From NCBI GenBank assembly GCA_019637095.1, contig JAHBWG010000014.1, forward strand, positions 1-64,000: a DNA stretch of 64,000 nucleotides, in the 5' to 3' direction. How positions within the stretch are numbered: position 1 is the stretch's first letter; each line of letters opens with the position of its first letter. Below, piece by piece: positions 16,225 through 27,561 of this stretch. Position numbers and translations under genes: made by a program. The notes under the pieces are model-generated. The model searched no databases. It saw only the letters and a program-made list of their open reading frames with translations, and was not told the DNA's origin. This DNA is from Sandaracinaceae bacterium. Its GTDB lineage: Bacteria > Myxococcota_A > Polyangia > Polyangiales > Sandaracinaceae.

Positions 16225-16597
16225 CCGCGCCCCGCGCGGCGTGAGCACCGGGCGCGGATCCGTTCAGTCGGGGCACCGAGGGGAGAACGATCGTGACGCT
16301 GTGACGGCGGGTGGGTTGCCTTGCCCTTGCCCTTGCCCGTACCACCGAGCCCTCCGCCTGCGAACGCTGACCGCACAGGGCAAGGGCAAGGGCAAGGCAC
16401 GCACGCTGCCCCGATCGCCGGGAGCCGCGCCCGTGAGCCCCACACGGGGTGTGCAGTGGCCGCGAGAGTTGGTAGGGTCGGCCCCGCGCGAGGACATGAC
16501 CTCCCCTCGACCTCACCGTCCCACGCCGCCGCGCCCTCCGGGCGTGGCCCCGTCGCGAGCCGCCCGCCGGCGACGCTCGCGAGAGGAGTAGCGCCGC
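16225..16597. other. 373-bp intergenic region with long hairpin and upstream region of the transporter gene
   Basis: No convincing gene is present. It holds a perfect 22-bp inverted repeat (listed separately). A Shine-Dalgarno for the transporter (GAGAGGAG, 16579-16586) lies close to its ATG. I see no clear -10/-35 pair. Confidence 0.6.
16317..16399. repeat. Perfect 22-bp inverted repeat built of TTGCCC hexamers
   Basis: The left arm (16317-16338) is TGCC followed by TTGCCC three times; the right arm (16378-16399) is its exact reverse complement (GGGCAA three times, then GGCA). The loop is 39 nt. The arms would form a very stable stem. There is no T tract after it, so it is not a canonical intrinsic terminator, though it could stop transcription or protect a 3' end between the two plus-strand genes. 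Confidence 0.85.
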
Positions 16598-17992
16598 ATG
16601 CCCGACAACGTCGCCGAGACCGCGGCCGCCGCCGCCGAGACCAGCCACGCGATCCTGCCCATGGTCGTCCTGGGCCTGATCATGACGGCCACCTACGTCG
16701 TGATCGCCTTCGAGTGGCTCCACAAAGCCCTCGCCGCCTCGCTCGGCGCGTTCCTCGCGGTGATCGCCGCGCTCGCGTTCGGGCTCTTCCCGGTGCCCGA
16801 GGGCGCGCGCACCGCCTACGCGCACGTCCACGAGATCGTCGGCCACGAGCTCGGCGTCCTGGGCGTGATCGTGGGCACCTCGATCCTCGTCGACGTCTCG
16901 AGCCACTCCGGCTTGTTCCACTTCATCGCGGTGAAGATCGTCAAGCAGACGCAGGGCGACCCGAAGAAGCTCTTCCTGTTCATCACGCTGCTCACCATGG
17001 TCTTCGTGACCTTCCTGACGATCGCGCCGGGGAGCCTCATCGTCGTCTCGCTCGCGCTCGTCGTGACCAAGGCGCTCGACATCAACCCGCGCCCGTACGT
17101 GATGGCGGTCGCGATCATCGCCAACTCCGCCGCGCTGGTCACGCTGGCCTCCGGCGTCTGCACCCTCATGCTCGCGACGGCGTCGGAGCTCCCTTACGTC
17201 TCGTTCTTCCGCGTCACGACGCCGCTCGCGTTCATCAGCGCGGCGATCGCGTACTTCGTGCTCAAGCGCTTCTACGGCGACCTCATCGTGGCCCCCGGCA
17301 CCCCCGAGGAGCGCGCCGAGCGCGTGAAGGGCTTCGACGAGTGGGCGCTCGTCAAGGACCGCCGCGTCTTCTACCGCTGCGCCGCGATCCTCGGGCTCAC
17401 CATCGTCGGGTTCGCGACCGCGCAGACGATCGGCGTCGGCCTCGACTTCATCGCGCTCGGCGGCGGCCTCGCCGCGCTGCTGCTCTCCGGCCACAGCCCG
17501 GAGAAGTCCATCAAGGTCGTGAAGTGGGACACGATCATCTTCTTCGTCGCCCTCTTCGTGGTCATCGGCGCCGTCGAGGAGAGCCACCTGCTCGACGTGC
17601 TCGCCAACGGCATCGTCGGGCTCTCCGGCGGCGACGAGACGAACACGATGCTCTACATCGCCGGCTTCGTCCTGGGCTTGAGCGGCATCGTCGACAACAT
17701 CCCCGTCGCCGCCACGCTCATCCCGGTCGTGCGCAACCTCGCCTCGCAGGGCTTCCCGGTCGACCCGATCTGGTGGGCGCTCATCATCTCCGCGAACCTC
17801 GGCGGCAACTCCACGCCGGTCGGCTCCATCTCCAGCGTCATCGCGGTCAGCTCGCTCGAGAAGGAGCGCGGCATCAAGATCGGCTGGGGCGAGTTCCTCA
17901 AGGTCGGTTGCACGATCCTCGCGCTGCAAGGCATCGTGGCTCTCGTCTACCTCTACGCCTTCGCTCGCCTGGACCTCTTCCCGGTCCGCTGA
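16598..17992 (+). CDS. NhaD/ArsB-type ion transporter (IT superfamily permease)
   Basis: A 464-residue integral membrane protein with about 11-12 hydrophobic segments, e.g. 'ILPMVVLGLIMTATYVVIAF', 'ALAASLGAFLAVIAALAFGLF', 'LFLFITLLTMVFVTFLTIAPGSLIVVSLALVV' and 'TIIFFVALFVVIGAVEE'. Motifs typical of the NhaD/ArsB/SLC13 ion-transporter superfamily include 'SGIVDNIPVAATLIPVV' and 'ISANLGGNSTPVGSISSVIA', whose N-P and G-N-x-T-P loops line the substrate site. NhaD members exchange sodium or lithium for protons; ArsB exports arsenite; the ion here is not certain. The next gene, 27 bp downstream, is a universal stress protein, an arrangement often seen for such transporters, suggesting nucleotide- or stress-linked control. 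Confidence 0.85.
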   Translation: MPDNVAETAAAAAETSHAILPMVVLGLIMTATYVVIAFEWLHKALAASLGAFLAVIAALAFGLFPVPEGARTAYAHVHEIVGHELGVLGVIVGTSILVDVSSHSGLFHFIAVKIVKQTQGDPKKLFLFITLLTMVFVTFLTIAPGSLIVVSLALVVTKALDINPRPYVMAVAIIANSAALVTLASGVCTLMLATASELPYVSFFRVTTPLAFISAAIAYFVLKRFYGDLIVAPGTPEERAERVKGFDEWALVKDRRVFYRCAAILGLTIVGFATAQTIGVGLDFIALGGGLAALLLSGHSPEKSIKVVKWDTIIFFVALFVVIGAVEESHLLDVLANGIVGLSGGDETNTMLYIAGFVLGLSGIVDNIPVAATLIPVVRNLASQGFPVDPIWWALIISANLGGNSTPVGSISSVIAVSSLEKERGIKIGWGEFLKVGCTILALQGIVALVYLYAFARLDLFPVR

Positions 17993-18019
17993 GCCTCACC
18001 GATCACCTCGAGGGAAGCG

Positions 18020-18949
18020 ATGGACTTCAGCGATCTCAACGACAGCATCGGCCAGTTCGAGAGCGCGCTCTCCGGCGAGAAGGCGGAGCTCGTCTCGCCC
18101 GATCCGCGCACGCTCCTGCTCGCGATCGACGGCTCGAACCAGGACCCGACGACGATCGCGCTCGCGGGCGAGGTCGGCCGCCGGCTCAAGGCGCGCGTCG
18201 TGGTGATGATGGGCGGCGAGGGGGAGCCGACCGACGCGCAGCGGGAGAAGGTGAAGGCCGCCGCGGCGGAGCTCGCCGCGCAGCCCTACGCGCTCGAGAC
18301 GGACACGATCTTCAAGACCGCGCCCGCGCCCGCGCAGCAGATCCTCGCGGCGCAGCAGAAGCTCGCCGCCGATCTCGTGATCCTGCCCGCGCCGTACCTG
18401 CGCGACGTGGGCCTGCTCGGCGACGAGAGCCTGTCGAGCCCGGTCGACATGCTCCTCGCGGAGTGCACCGCGCCGATGCTCCTCGTGCGCGAGCCGCTCG
18501 ACGATCCGAAGGCCGCGCTCGCGCGCGTGCTGATCCCGATGACCGTCTACGTGCCCTCGCTCGGCGCGGCCGCCGGCTGGGCGTTCAAGCTCGTCGACGC
18601 GGGCGGGATGGTCGAGCTCTACGCGGTCGCGGACGAGGCGGCGGCCCAGGACGCGAAGAAGCTGCTCGGCGTGGACGAGGAGCTCACCGCGGACGCGCTG
18701 GTGCGCGCGGAGAGCAAGCTCGCGGGCGGGATGATCGCGGCGGTGCAGCGCAAGGGCACCGAGACGGGCGTGGACGTGGTCGTCGACGTCGCGGCCGGCA
18801 AGGCCCTGCAGCTCACCATGGCCCGCGTCCACGAGGGGCCCTGCGTCGTGTGCACCGGCGCGCCGATGGACCGCACGTCGCGCGCGTTCTCGCGCGCGTA
18901 CAACGTCGCGCTGCGCTCGAAGTACCCCGTCCTCGTCGTGCGCCGCTGA
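18020..18949 (+). CDS. Universal stress protein, tandem Usp domains
   Basis: A 309-residue cytoplasmic protein with two Usp-like halves. The first, after 'DPRTLLLAIDGSNQDPTTIALAGEVGRRLKARVVVMMGG', has 'AADLVILPAPYLRDVGLLGDESLSSPVDMLLAECTAPMLLVREP'. The second starts at 'LARVLIPMTVYVPSLGAAAGWAFKLVDAGGMVELYAV' and ends 'PCVVCTGAPMDRTSRAFSRAYNVALRSKYPVLVVRR'. The G-x(2)-G-x(9)-G-(S/T) ATP motif is not clearly complete in either half, so nucleotide binding is uncertain. A good ribosome site (GAGGGAAG) precedes the ATG. It probably forms an operon with the upstream transporter and may regulate it. Confidence 0.85.
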   Translation: MDFSDLNDSIGQFESALSGEKAELVSPDPRTLLLAIDGSNQDPTTIALAGEVGRRLKARVVVMMGGEGEPTDAQREKVKAAAAELAAQPYALETDTIFKTAPAPAQQILAAQQKLAADLVILPAPYLRDVGLLGDESLSSPVDMLLAECTAPMLLVREPLDDPKAALARVLIPMTVYVPSLGAAAGWAFKLVDAGGMVELYAVADEAAAQDAKKLLGVDEELTADALVRAESKLAGGMIAAVQRKGTETGVDVVVDVAAGKALQLTMARVHEGPCVVCTGAPMDRTSRAFSRAYNVALRSKYPVLVVRR

Positions 18950-19088
18950 GCGGCTGGAGGGGCTTCCGTCCACCGCTGCGGGAGCGCCGCAGCGCGGGCG
19001 GGCGGCCCACGCGCGCGCCCCGAGCCCATCAACGATCCATCACTCGCCCGTCTGGTGCGGGGGCACGCCCGCCGCGACGCTCGGGAGC

Positions 19089-20876
<1,788 letters not shown>

Positions 20877-20932
20877 GCTCGTTCGCCGAGTCGCCTCGCG
20901 ATGTGTGATCGCAAGTCTCGTAGACGCGCGGT

Positions 20933-22723
<1,791 letters not shown>

Positions 22724-22757
22724 CCGAGGCGGGCGAGCCTACCACTCGCCTTCGATC

Positions 22758-23186
22758 TCACGCGACCGAGAGCTCGACCTCCCCGTGCTCGTTCACCGTG
22801 CGCTGGATGCGCCGAAGGCCCGAGCCGCGGCGCCGGCGCGGATCACCCTTCAGCCGCCGGTCGTCCGCGATCTGGAAGAGCATCTCGAGCTTGAGGATCG
22901 GCTCCGGGAAGCGCAGCGCGATCGTCACCGGCCACGGGTCGTCCGTGGCCTCGCTGCGCGTCGCGCGCACGACCTCGGCCTCGGTGCGGATCCACTCGCT
23001 CTGCGTCGAGAGGACCTTGAACGTGAGCTTGATGCGCTCCCCCGGGCTGAGCTGCACGGGGCTGCGCACGAGCAGGCCGGACGCGGAGCCGTCGACGCAA
23101 CAACCCATGAGCCCGCGGTTGAACCACCGGTCGACTTGGACGGGGAACCAGGACTCGTGGCGAGGGTAGCGTCGTCGGTCGCGCAT
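22758..23186 (-). CDS. PilZ-domain protein (c-di-GMP effector)
   Basis: A 142-residue protein with the two PilZ motifs: 'RDRRRYPRHE' (RxxxR) at the N-terminus and 'CVDGSASGLLVRSP' (D/NxSxxG) near residue 37. A beta-barrel region follows ('RIKLTFKVLSTQSEWIRTEAEVVRATR', 'WPVTIALRFPEP'). It should bind cyclic di-GMP in the cytoplasm. A longer frame would add 28 residues, but these are not PilZ-like, so the ATG at 23186 is preferred although its ribosome site is weak. The C-terminal 40 residues are basic. The adjacent kinase gene suggests a shared signalling unit, which is inference. Confidence 0.85.
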   Translation of the reverse strand: MRDRRRYPRHESWFPVQVDRWFNRGLMGCCVDGSASGLLVRSPVQLSPGERIKLTFKVLSTQSEWIRTEAEVVRATRSEATDDPWPVTIALRFPEPILKLEMLFQIADDRRLKGDPRRRRGSGLRRIQRTVNEHGEVELSVA

Positions 23187-23329
23187 GGTGATGTCCGGCA
23201 CCGCACGTCGCGCGCCACCCCGAGGATCGTACGGTTCGTGCGCACCGTCACGGCGCCAGGAGCGAGCCACGCTCCATCGGTGTCCCTCGGGAGGGTCGGT
23301 CGACCCCGACCCGTGGTACGCTGGTCCCC

Positions 23330-23707
23330 ATGACCAAGACGCAGTGGGCGGCGCTCGCCGCCGGGCTGGCGAGCGCGACGCTCGTCGGGATCCTCCTCTT
23401 GCCAGCGAGCGATGGCGCGGCGCAGCGGCAGCCCCGCGCGCGGACGGGCGCGGTGTTCGTCCGCGCGACCGCCGGCAACATCACCATCAACGTCCCCGTC
23501 CGCGACGGCGCCGAGGGCGCGCCGCAGGCGCTGCTCGGGAGCCCGTGGTCGTGCAGCGCCGAGCGCGCCGCCGGCAACGAGGTGTCCGTCACCTGCTCCG
23601 CGGGCAGCTCGTCGATGAGCTTCCGCCGCGCGGCGTGCGATCCGCTCAGCGTCAGCCTCGGCTCGGCCGGCGCGGCGACCTACGAGGTCGCCCTCGGCTG
23701 CGAGTAG
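23330..23707 (+). CDS. Small secreted protein of unknown function
   Basis: A 125-residue protein with an N-terminal hydrophobic signal or anchor ('WAALAAGLASATLVGILLLPASDGAAQ'). The ~90-residue beta-rich mature domain contains 'AVFVRATAGNITINVPVRDG', 'WSCSAERAAGNEVSVTCSAGSSSMSFRRAACDPLSVSLG' and a terminal 'GCE'. Four cysteines could form two disulphides. I do not recognise the fold. It is convergent with the thiolase gene (36 nt apart) and divergent from the PilZ gene. It may be periplasmic or released. Confidence 0.6.
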   Translation: MTKTQWAALAAGLASATLVGILLLPASDGAAQRQPRARTGAVFVRATAGNITINVPVRDGAEGAPQALLGSPWSCSAERAAGNEVSVTCSAGSSSMSFRRAACDPLSVSLGSAGAATYEVALGCE

Positions 23708-23743
23708 CGCGCCCCGCGAGGTGGGTGGCTCGCTCCACCCCGC

Positions 23744-24922
23744 TCAGCGGCGGTACATCGTCACGACGCACGCGCCGCCGAGCCCGAGGTTGTGCTGCAG
23801 CGCGACGCGCGCGCCCTCGACCTGACGGTCCTGGGCCTGCCCGCGGAGCTGCCACACGAGCTCGGTGCACTGCGCGAGCCCCGTCGCGCCGAGCGGGTGC
23901 CCCTTGCTCAGGAGGCCGCCGCTCGGGTTCGTCACCCACTTGCCGCCGTACGTGTTGTCGCCGTCCTCGACGAGCTTCTGCGCCTCACCCTCGGGGCACA
24001 GCCCGAGCGCCTCGTACGTGAGGATCTCGTTGGCGGTGAAGCAGTCGTGCAGCTCGATCACGTCGACGTCGCCGATGCCGATGCCCGCCTCTTCGTAGAC
24101 CTTCGCCGCGGCGCTCTTGGCCATGTCGAAGCCCACCATCTTGATCATCGAGCCCTCTTCGAAGCTCGACGCGAAGTCCGTCGTCATCGCCTGGCCGGCG
24201 ATCCACACGGGGTCGGCGTGGCCGTGGCGTCGGGCGAAGTCGTCGCTGCACAGCACCGCCGCCGCGGCACCGCAGGTCGGCGGGCAGCACTGGAAGCGCG
24301 TGAGCGGGTCGAACACCTCGGGGCTCGCCATCACCTCCTCGAGCGTCGCCTCCTGGCCGAAGAGCGCGTAGGGGTTTCGCGACGCGTGGCGCCGCGCCTT
24401 CACGCTCACCTTCGCGAACGTCTCGCGCGTCGTGCCGTACTTCCACTGGTGCTCGCGCCCCGCGCCCCCGAACATCTGCGCGGCCGGCGGCGCGGAGGTG
24501 AACCCCTGCTGCTCGACCATCACGTTCGCGTGCTTGTCGAGCGGGTTGGTGCGGTCCTCCCACTTCGAGCCGAGCGCGCCGCGCTCCATCTGCTCGAACC
24601 CGACGACGAGCACGCACTCGGCCATCCCGCCGGCCACGGCCTGACGCCCGAGCATCAGCGCGCTCGATCCAGTCGAGCAATTGTTGTTGACGTTGAACAC
24701 GGGGATGCCGGTCATCCCGAGGCCGTACACCGCGCGCTGCCCGCAGGTGCTGTCGCCGAACACGTACCCCGCGTACGCCTGCTCGACGGCCTCGAAGGGG
24801 ACCCCCGCGTCCTCGAGCGCGGCGCGCATCGCGCCGCCCGCCATGACGTCGTACGGATCGCTCGCGCCCGGCTTCTGGAACTTCACCATCCCCACGCCGA
24901 TCACGTTGACTCGCCTGCTCAT
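23744..24922 (-). CDS. SCP-x-like thiolase (acetyl-CoA acyltransferase, lipid-transfer type)
   Basis: A 392-residue thiolase-fold protein. The nucleophilic Cys is in '[15 protein letters not shown]' (Cys82), '[11 protein letters not shown]' provides the HDCF motif of the SCP-x/archaeal branch, and '[10 protein letters not shown]' plus '[17 protein letters not shown]' form the other half of the active site. It cleaves 3-ketoacyl-CoA by CoA in beta-oxidation. The length corresponds to the thiolase part of eukaryotic SCP-x without the SCP2 tail; two SCP2 domains occur instead on the MFE-2-like protein at 34250. The start at 24922 begins with the conserved '[17 protein letters not shown]'. An imperfect dyad lies immediately upstream. 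Confidence 0.9.
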   Translation of the reverse strand: MSRRVNVIGVGMVKFQKPGASDPYDVMAGGAMRAALEDAGVPFEAVEQAYAGYVFGDSTCGQRAVYGLGMTGIPVFNVNNNCSTGSSALMLGRQAVAGGMAECVLVVGFEQMERGALGSKWEDRTNPLDKHANVMVEQQGFTSAPPAAQMFGGAGREHQWKYGTTRETFAKVSVKARRHASRNPYALFGQEATLEEVMASPEVFDPLTRFQCCPPTCGAAAAVLCSDDFARRHGHADPVWIAGQAMTTDFASSFEEGSMIKMVGFDMAKSAAAKVYEEAGIGIGDVDVIELHDCFTANEILTYEALGLCPEGEAQKLVEDGDNTYGGKWVTNPSGGLLSKGHPLGATGLAQCTELVWQLRGQAQDRQVEGARVALQHNLGLGGACVVTMYRR

Positions 24923-24936
24923 GCCTTCGACCTCGC

Positions 24937-24950
24937 TGAATGACGGTTCA
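24937..24950. promoter_or_regulatory. Possible TetR-type operator upstream of thiolase
   Basis: TGAATGACGGTTCA has TGAA/TTCA arms spaced by 6 nt and lies 14 nt before the thiolase start. The left half matches the TGAATGA half-site of some fatty-acid-responsive TetR regulators. The right half does not, and no regulator gene is in the window. Confidence 0.2.
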
Positions 24951-24997
24951 GAGCTCGCGACAACGTACCGCTTCCGCGCCCGCGTGGCGAGCGCCGC

Positions 24998-25025
24998 CTA
25001 TCGGTTGCAGACGAGCGGCACGAAC
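24998..25025. repeat. 28-bp direct repeat, left copy (duplicated 3' end of the lipoprotein gene)
   Basis: Identical over 28 nt to 26420-26447, where it encodes the last eight residues (FVPLVCNR) and stop of the minus-strand lipoprotein. Here it sits outside any gene, between the thiolase start and the SEC-C gene. Together the copies frame a 1.39-kb segment with one gene. Confidence 0.9.
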
Positions 25026-25105
25026 GGGGCCGACCCTCTCGCCGGCGTCCTCGCGCGCTGCTGCGACGGCACGCTGGTCGTCGCGCTCCACGCTCTCTCG
25101 ACTCC

Positions 25106-26218
25106 TCAGGCGCGCCCGCCACAGCACTTCTTCCACTTGCGGCCGCTGCCGCAGGGACACGGGGCGTTGCGCGCGACGTTCGGCCCGGTCCGCGCCGGGA
25201 CCGCCGCGGCCCGTACCGGCGATGGCCGACCCAGCCCCGGCAGGTCGATCCCGGTTGGGTCGGCGGAGGCGGGGGTGCCGTTCGCCCGCAGGAGCGCGCC
25301 GAGCACGCCCTCGCGCGGCGGGACGTCCGCGGCGGTCGCCCGTCTCTTGACCGGCACGGACGCGAGGTTCGGGATGAGCTCATGGGCGAGCTCCAGGTCG
25401 CTCGTCCTCCGACCCGGTGCGCTGGCCTGATCGAGCGCGCGGTACAGCTCGGCGAGGGCCGCTCCCGAGATGGCGCAGGGCCGCGCCACGATCTCCTCGC
25501 GGTCCTCGCGCGCGAGCCCTTCGCGCACGGAGCGAGCGTCATCGTCGTCGCGCCCGTGGATCGCCGCCACGCCCCGGCGCCGCGCGCGTCGCGCCAGGTC
25601 GGGGAGACCGACGCTGGACCCCAGGTGACCGAGCTGCACGTAGGTCCACAAGTCCGTCGGATCGTGCTCGATGATTCGCGCCCAGAGGCGCGCCCCCTCG
25701 TCGGGTCGGGCGATGAACACGTGACGCGCGAGGTCCCGCAGGTGACTGCCCGTGTTCATCCCGCCGTCGTGCGCGAGGGAGTGCGCCACGGCGCGGCGAG
25801 CCATGTCGAGCGCGCGCTCGTGCTCGCCGCGAGCGCTCAGCGACCACGCGAGGTCCGAGTAGAGGTCCTGGTACGAGATCGCCGTCGTCGCGACCGGGGA
25901 CTCGGCGACGCGCAGGTGGAGCCGCTCGACCCGGTCGCGCAACGCCTCGCGCTCCTCGGGGCGCTCCCGTGCCAGCTCGCTCAAGCGCGCCGCCATCGTC
26001 AGCGAGACGAGGTCGTCTCGGACGCCGCCTTCGCCTTCGAGCTCGCCGATCTCGTCGACCGGCAGGGACATCAGCGCGGCGGCGCCCACCATCTGCACCG
26101 CGAAGTGCTCCGCGTCGATGGCGTCCGTGCCAGGGATCGAGCGTGAGAGGTCGCGGCCGTCGAGGTAGTCGGCGAACAGATTGGCGGCGAAGCCGGGCGT
26201 GAACGACAGGTAGGACAC
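25106..26218 (-). CDS. Helical (TPR-like) protein with C-terminal SEC-C zinc motif
   Basis: A protein of about 370 residues (GTG start at 26218; another GTG at 26311 would add 31 unconvincing residues). The body is alpha-helical, with TPR-like segments such as 'LYSDLAWSLSARGEHERALDMARRAVAHSLAHD' and 'ARLWARIIEHDPTDLWTYVQLGHLGSSVGLPDLARRARRRG'. The last residues ('ARNAPCPCGSGRKWKKCC') are a textbook SEC-C motif (CxCx(8)CC), a small zinc site first known from SecA. SEC-C tails occur on many proteins and on some defence and toxin-antitoxin-linked genes, so function cannot be assigned. The gene lies wholly inside a segment bounded by 28-bp direct repeats and interrupts the otherwise lipid- and lipoprotein-related neighbourhood, suggesting acquisition. 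Confidence 0.75.
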   Translation of the reverse strand: MSYLSFTPGFAANLFADYLDGRDLSRSIPGTDAIDAEHFAVQMVGAAALMSLPVDEIGELEGEGGVRDDLVSLTMAARLSELARERPEEREALRDRVERLHLRVAESPVATTAISYQDLYSDLAWSLSARGEHERALDMARRAVAHSLAHDGGMNTGSHLRDLARHVFIARPDEGARLWARIIEHDPTDLWTYVQLGHLGSSVGLPDLARRARRRGVAAIHGRDDDDARSVREGLAREDREEIVARPCAISGAALAELYRALDQASAPGRRTSDLELAHELIPNLASVPVKRRATAADVPPREGVLGALLRANGTPASADPTGIDLPGLGRPSPVRAAAVPARTGPNVARNAPCPCGSGRKWKKCCGGRA

Positions 26219-26419
26219 ACCGCAACCGTACGCGGCCGGATGCCTCGCGGTCCATGCAGGCGCGCTCCGACGCCGCGGGCTCGAGCAGGGCGGGGAAGAC
26301 GTCGGCCTCACGGGCGCGCGAGATGCTGGCTACGAGCACCGGCGGGCTTCGGCCGGTGATCCGCTCGCCCAGGGTCGCTCGCACCCGAGCATCCGGGGTC
26401 GTGCCCCGGCGCGCCCCGG

Positions 26420-26447
26420 CTATCGGTTGCAGACGAGCGGCACGAAC
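26420..26447. repeat. 28-bp direct repeat, right copy (3' end of the lipoprotein gene)
   Basis: Forms the 3' end, including the stop codon, of the minus-strand lipoprotein gene. Identical to 24998-25025. Flanking bases on either side differ, so the match stops sharply. Confidence 0.9.
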
Positions 26448-27517
26448 CGCAGCGCCCCGCCGCCGGCATAGAGCACGCCCCCCGCCGAGCCGCCGGGGCG
26501 CAGGATGACCCGCGCGGGCCCGACGGGCGGCGCGTCGAGCGGCTCGATCCAGCGCACCATCAGCGTCACGAGCGCGAAGGGCACGTACGCCACGCGCCCG
26601 TCGGCGAGCGGGATCAGCACCTCCGTCTCGTTCGTCGCGATCGGCCCGGCCAGCGGGCGCAGCGCGGCCACGTCGAAGTGCGGCTCGGGCCAGCGGCCGG
26701 GCTCCCAGTCGAAGTGCTCGAGCCGCGGGGTCTCCGCGTCGAGGAGGTGCACGAGGATGCCGCCGCGCAGCGGGTCGGCGGCCGCGCTCGCGCGCCCCGC
26801 GCGCGTCGTGAGCACGTGCCGCTCGGGCGCGCCCGCGCCCCCGTAGCGCTCGAGCGCGAGCGAGGCCCCCTCGCGTCGCACGGCGATCGTCACGCCGCTC
26901 GCCGCGTCGTGGAAGGCCTCGGCGTCGTCGAAGCGGCCGGCGAGCGCCGCGACGGGCTCGCTCGCCACGCCGCGCTCGATCACGCGGACCGCTCCGTCGC
27001 GCGCCACGGACACGATCCGGCCCACCGAGGACTGCGTCAGCGCGCACCCCTCGCCGGGCCAGCGCGCTGCCTCGCGCGGCGCGAGCGCCTCGTCGACGCC
27101 GCGCAGCTCGCACGCGCCGGGCGGCTGAAGGAGCAGGCCCTCGAGGTCGGTGAAGAGCGCGCCGTCGGCGCGCGAGGCGTCGAGCGCCGCGAGCACGCCG
27201 CCGCCCGCCGCGATCGACACGAGGGCGGCGACCCGGGCGCCGTCCGCGCGCGTCGCCGCGACGACGGCGCGGTCGGCGGTCGGGAGCACCGCGCCCGAGA
27301 GCGCGGTCCACCCCTCGCCCGGCGCGACCTCGGCGGCGAGCCCCGCCGACCAGCGGCACGGGAAGGTCGTGAACGTCCCCGCGTCGAAGCGCGGGCGCGC
27401 GGCGGCGTCGACGGCGGCGTCACGCGGCGCGACCTCGAGCCCGGTCCGCGACCCACACGCGGCGAGCGCGGCGGCGAGCGCGAGCGCGGCGCGGAGCCGG
27501 TAGGGCGTCGAGTGCAC
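26420..27517 (-). CDS. Lipoprotein of unknown function
   Basis: A 365-residue predicted lipoprotein starting at a GTG. The signal peptide 'PYRLRAALALAAALAAC' ends in a lipobox followed by GSRTG, the 'CGSRTGL' start seen on many myxobacterial lipoproteins. The mature part is a ~320-residue all-beta-like sequence with regularly spaced short strands ('DRAVVAATRADGARVAALVSIAAGG', 'GRIVSVARDGAVRVIERG', 'GVTIAVRREGASLALERYG'), consistent with a beta-propeller, but no named repeat is recognised. The last eight residues are encoded by one copy of the 28-bp direct repeat. It is co-directional with and just downstream of the isoaspartyl peptidase gene (44 nt). Confidence 0.75.
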   Translation of the reverse strand: MHSTPYRLRAALALAAALAACGSRTGLEVAPRDAAVDAAARPRFDAGTFTTFPCRWSAGLAAEVAPGEGWTALSGAVLPTADRAVVAATRADGARVAALVSIAAGGGVLAALDASRADGALFTDLEGLLLQPPGACELRGVDEALAPREAARWPGEGCALTQSSVGRIVSVARDGAVRVIERGVASEPVAALAGRFDDAEAFHDAASGVTIAVRREGASLALERYGGAGAPERHVLTTRAGRASAAADPLRGGILVHLLDAETPRLEHFDWEPGRWPEPHFDVAALRPLAGPIATNETEVLIPLADGRVAYVPFALVTLMVRWIEPLDAPPVGPARVILRPGGSAGGVLYAGGGALRFVPLVCNR

Positions 27518-27561
27518 GATGGCGCAGACGATGGCACGCGGACGGCCGCTCGTGCAGCGCG

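Noticed and set aside
16317-16399. Canonical intrinsic terminator
   Set aside because: The stem is strong but no T tract follows either arm, so it is reported only as an inverted repeat of unknown role.
24998-26447. Insertion sequence around the SEC-C gene
   Set aside because: There is no transposase and no terminal inverted repeats, and the 28-bp direct repeat is far longer than normal IS target duplications. Only a repeat-framed segment is claimed.
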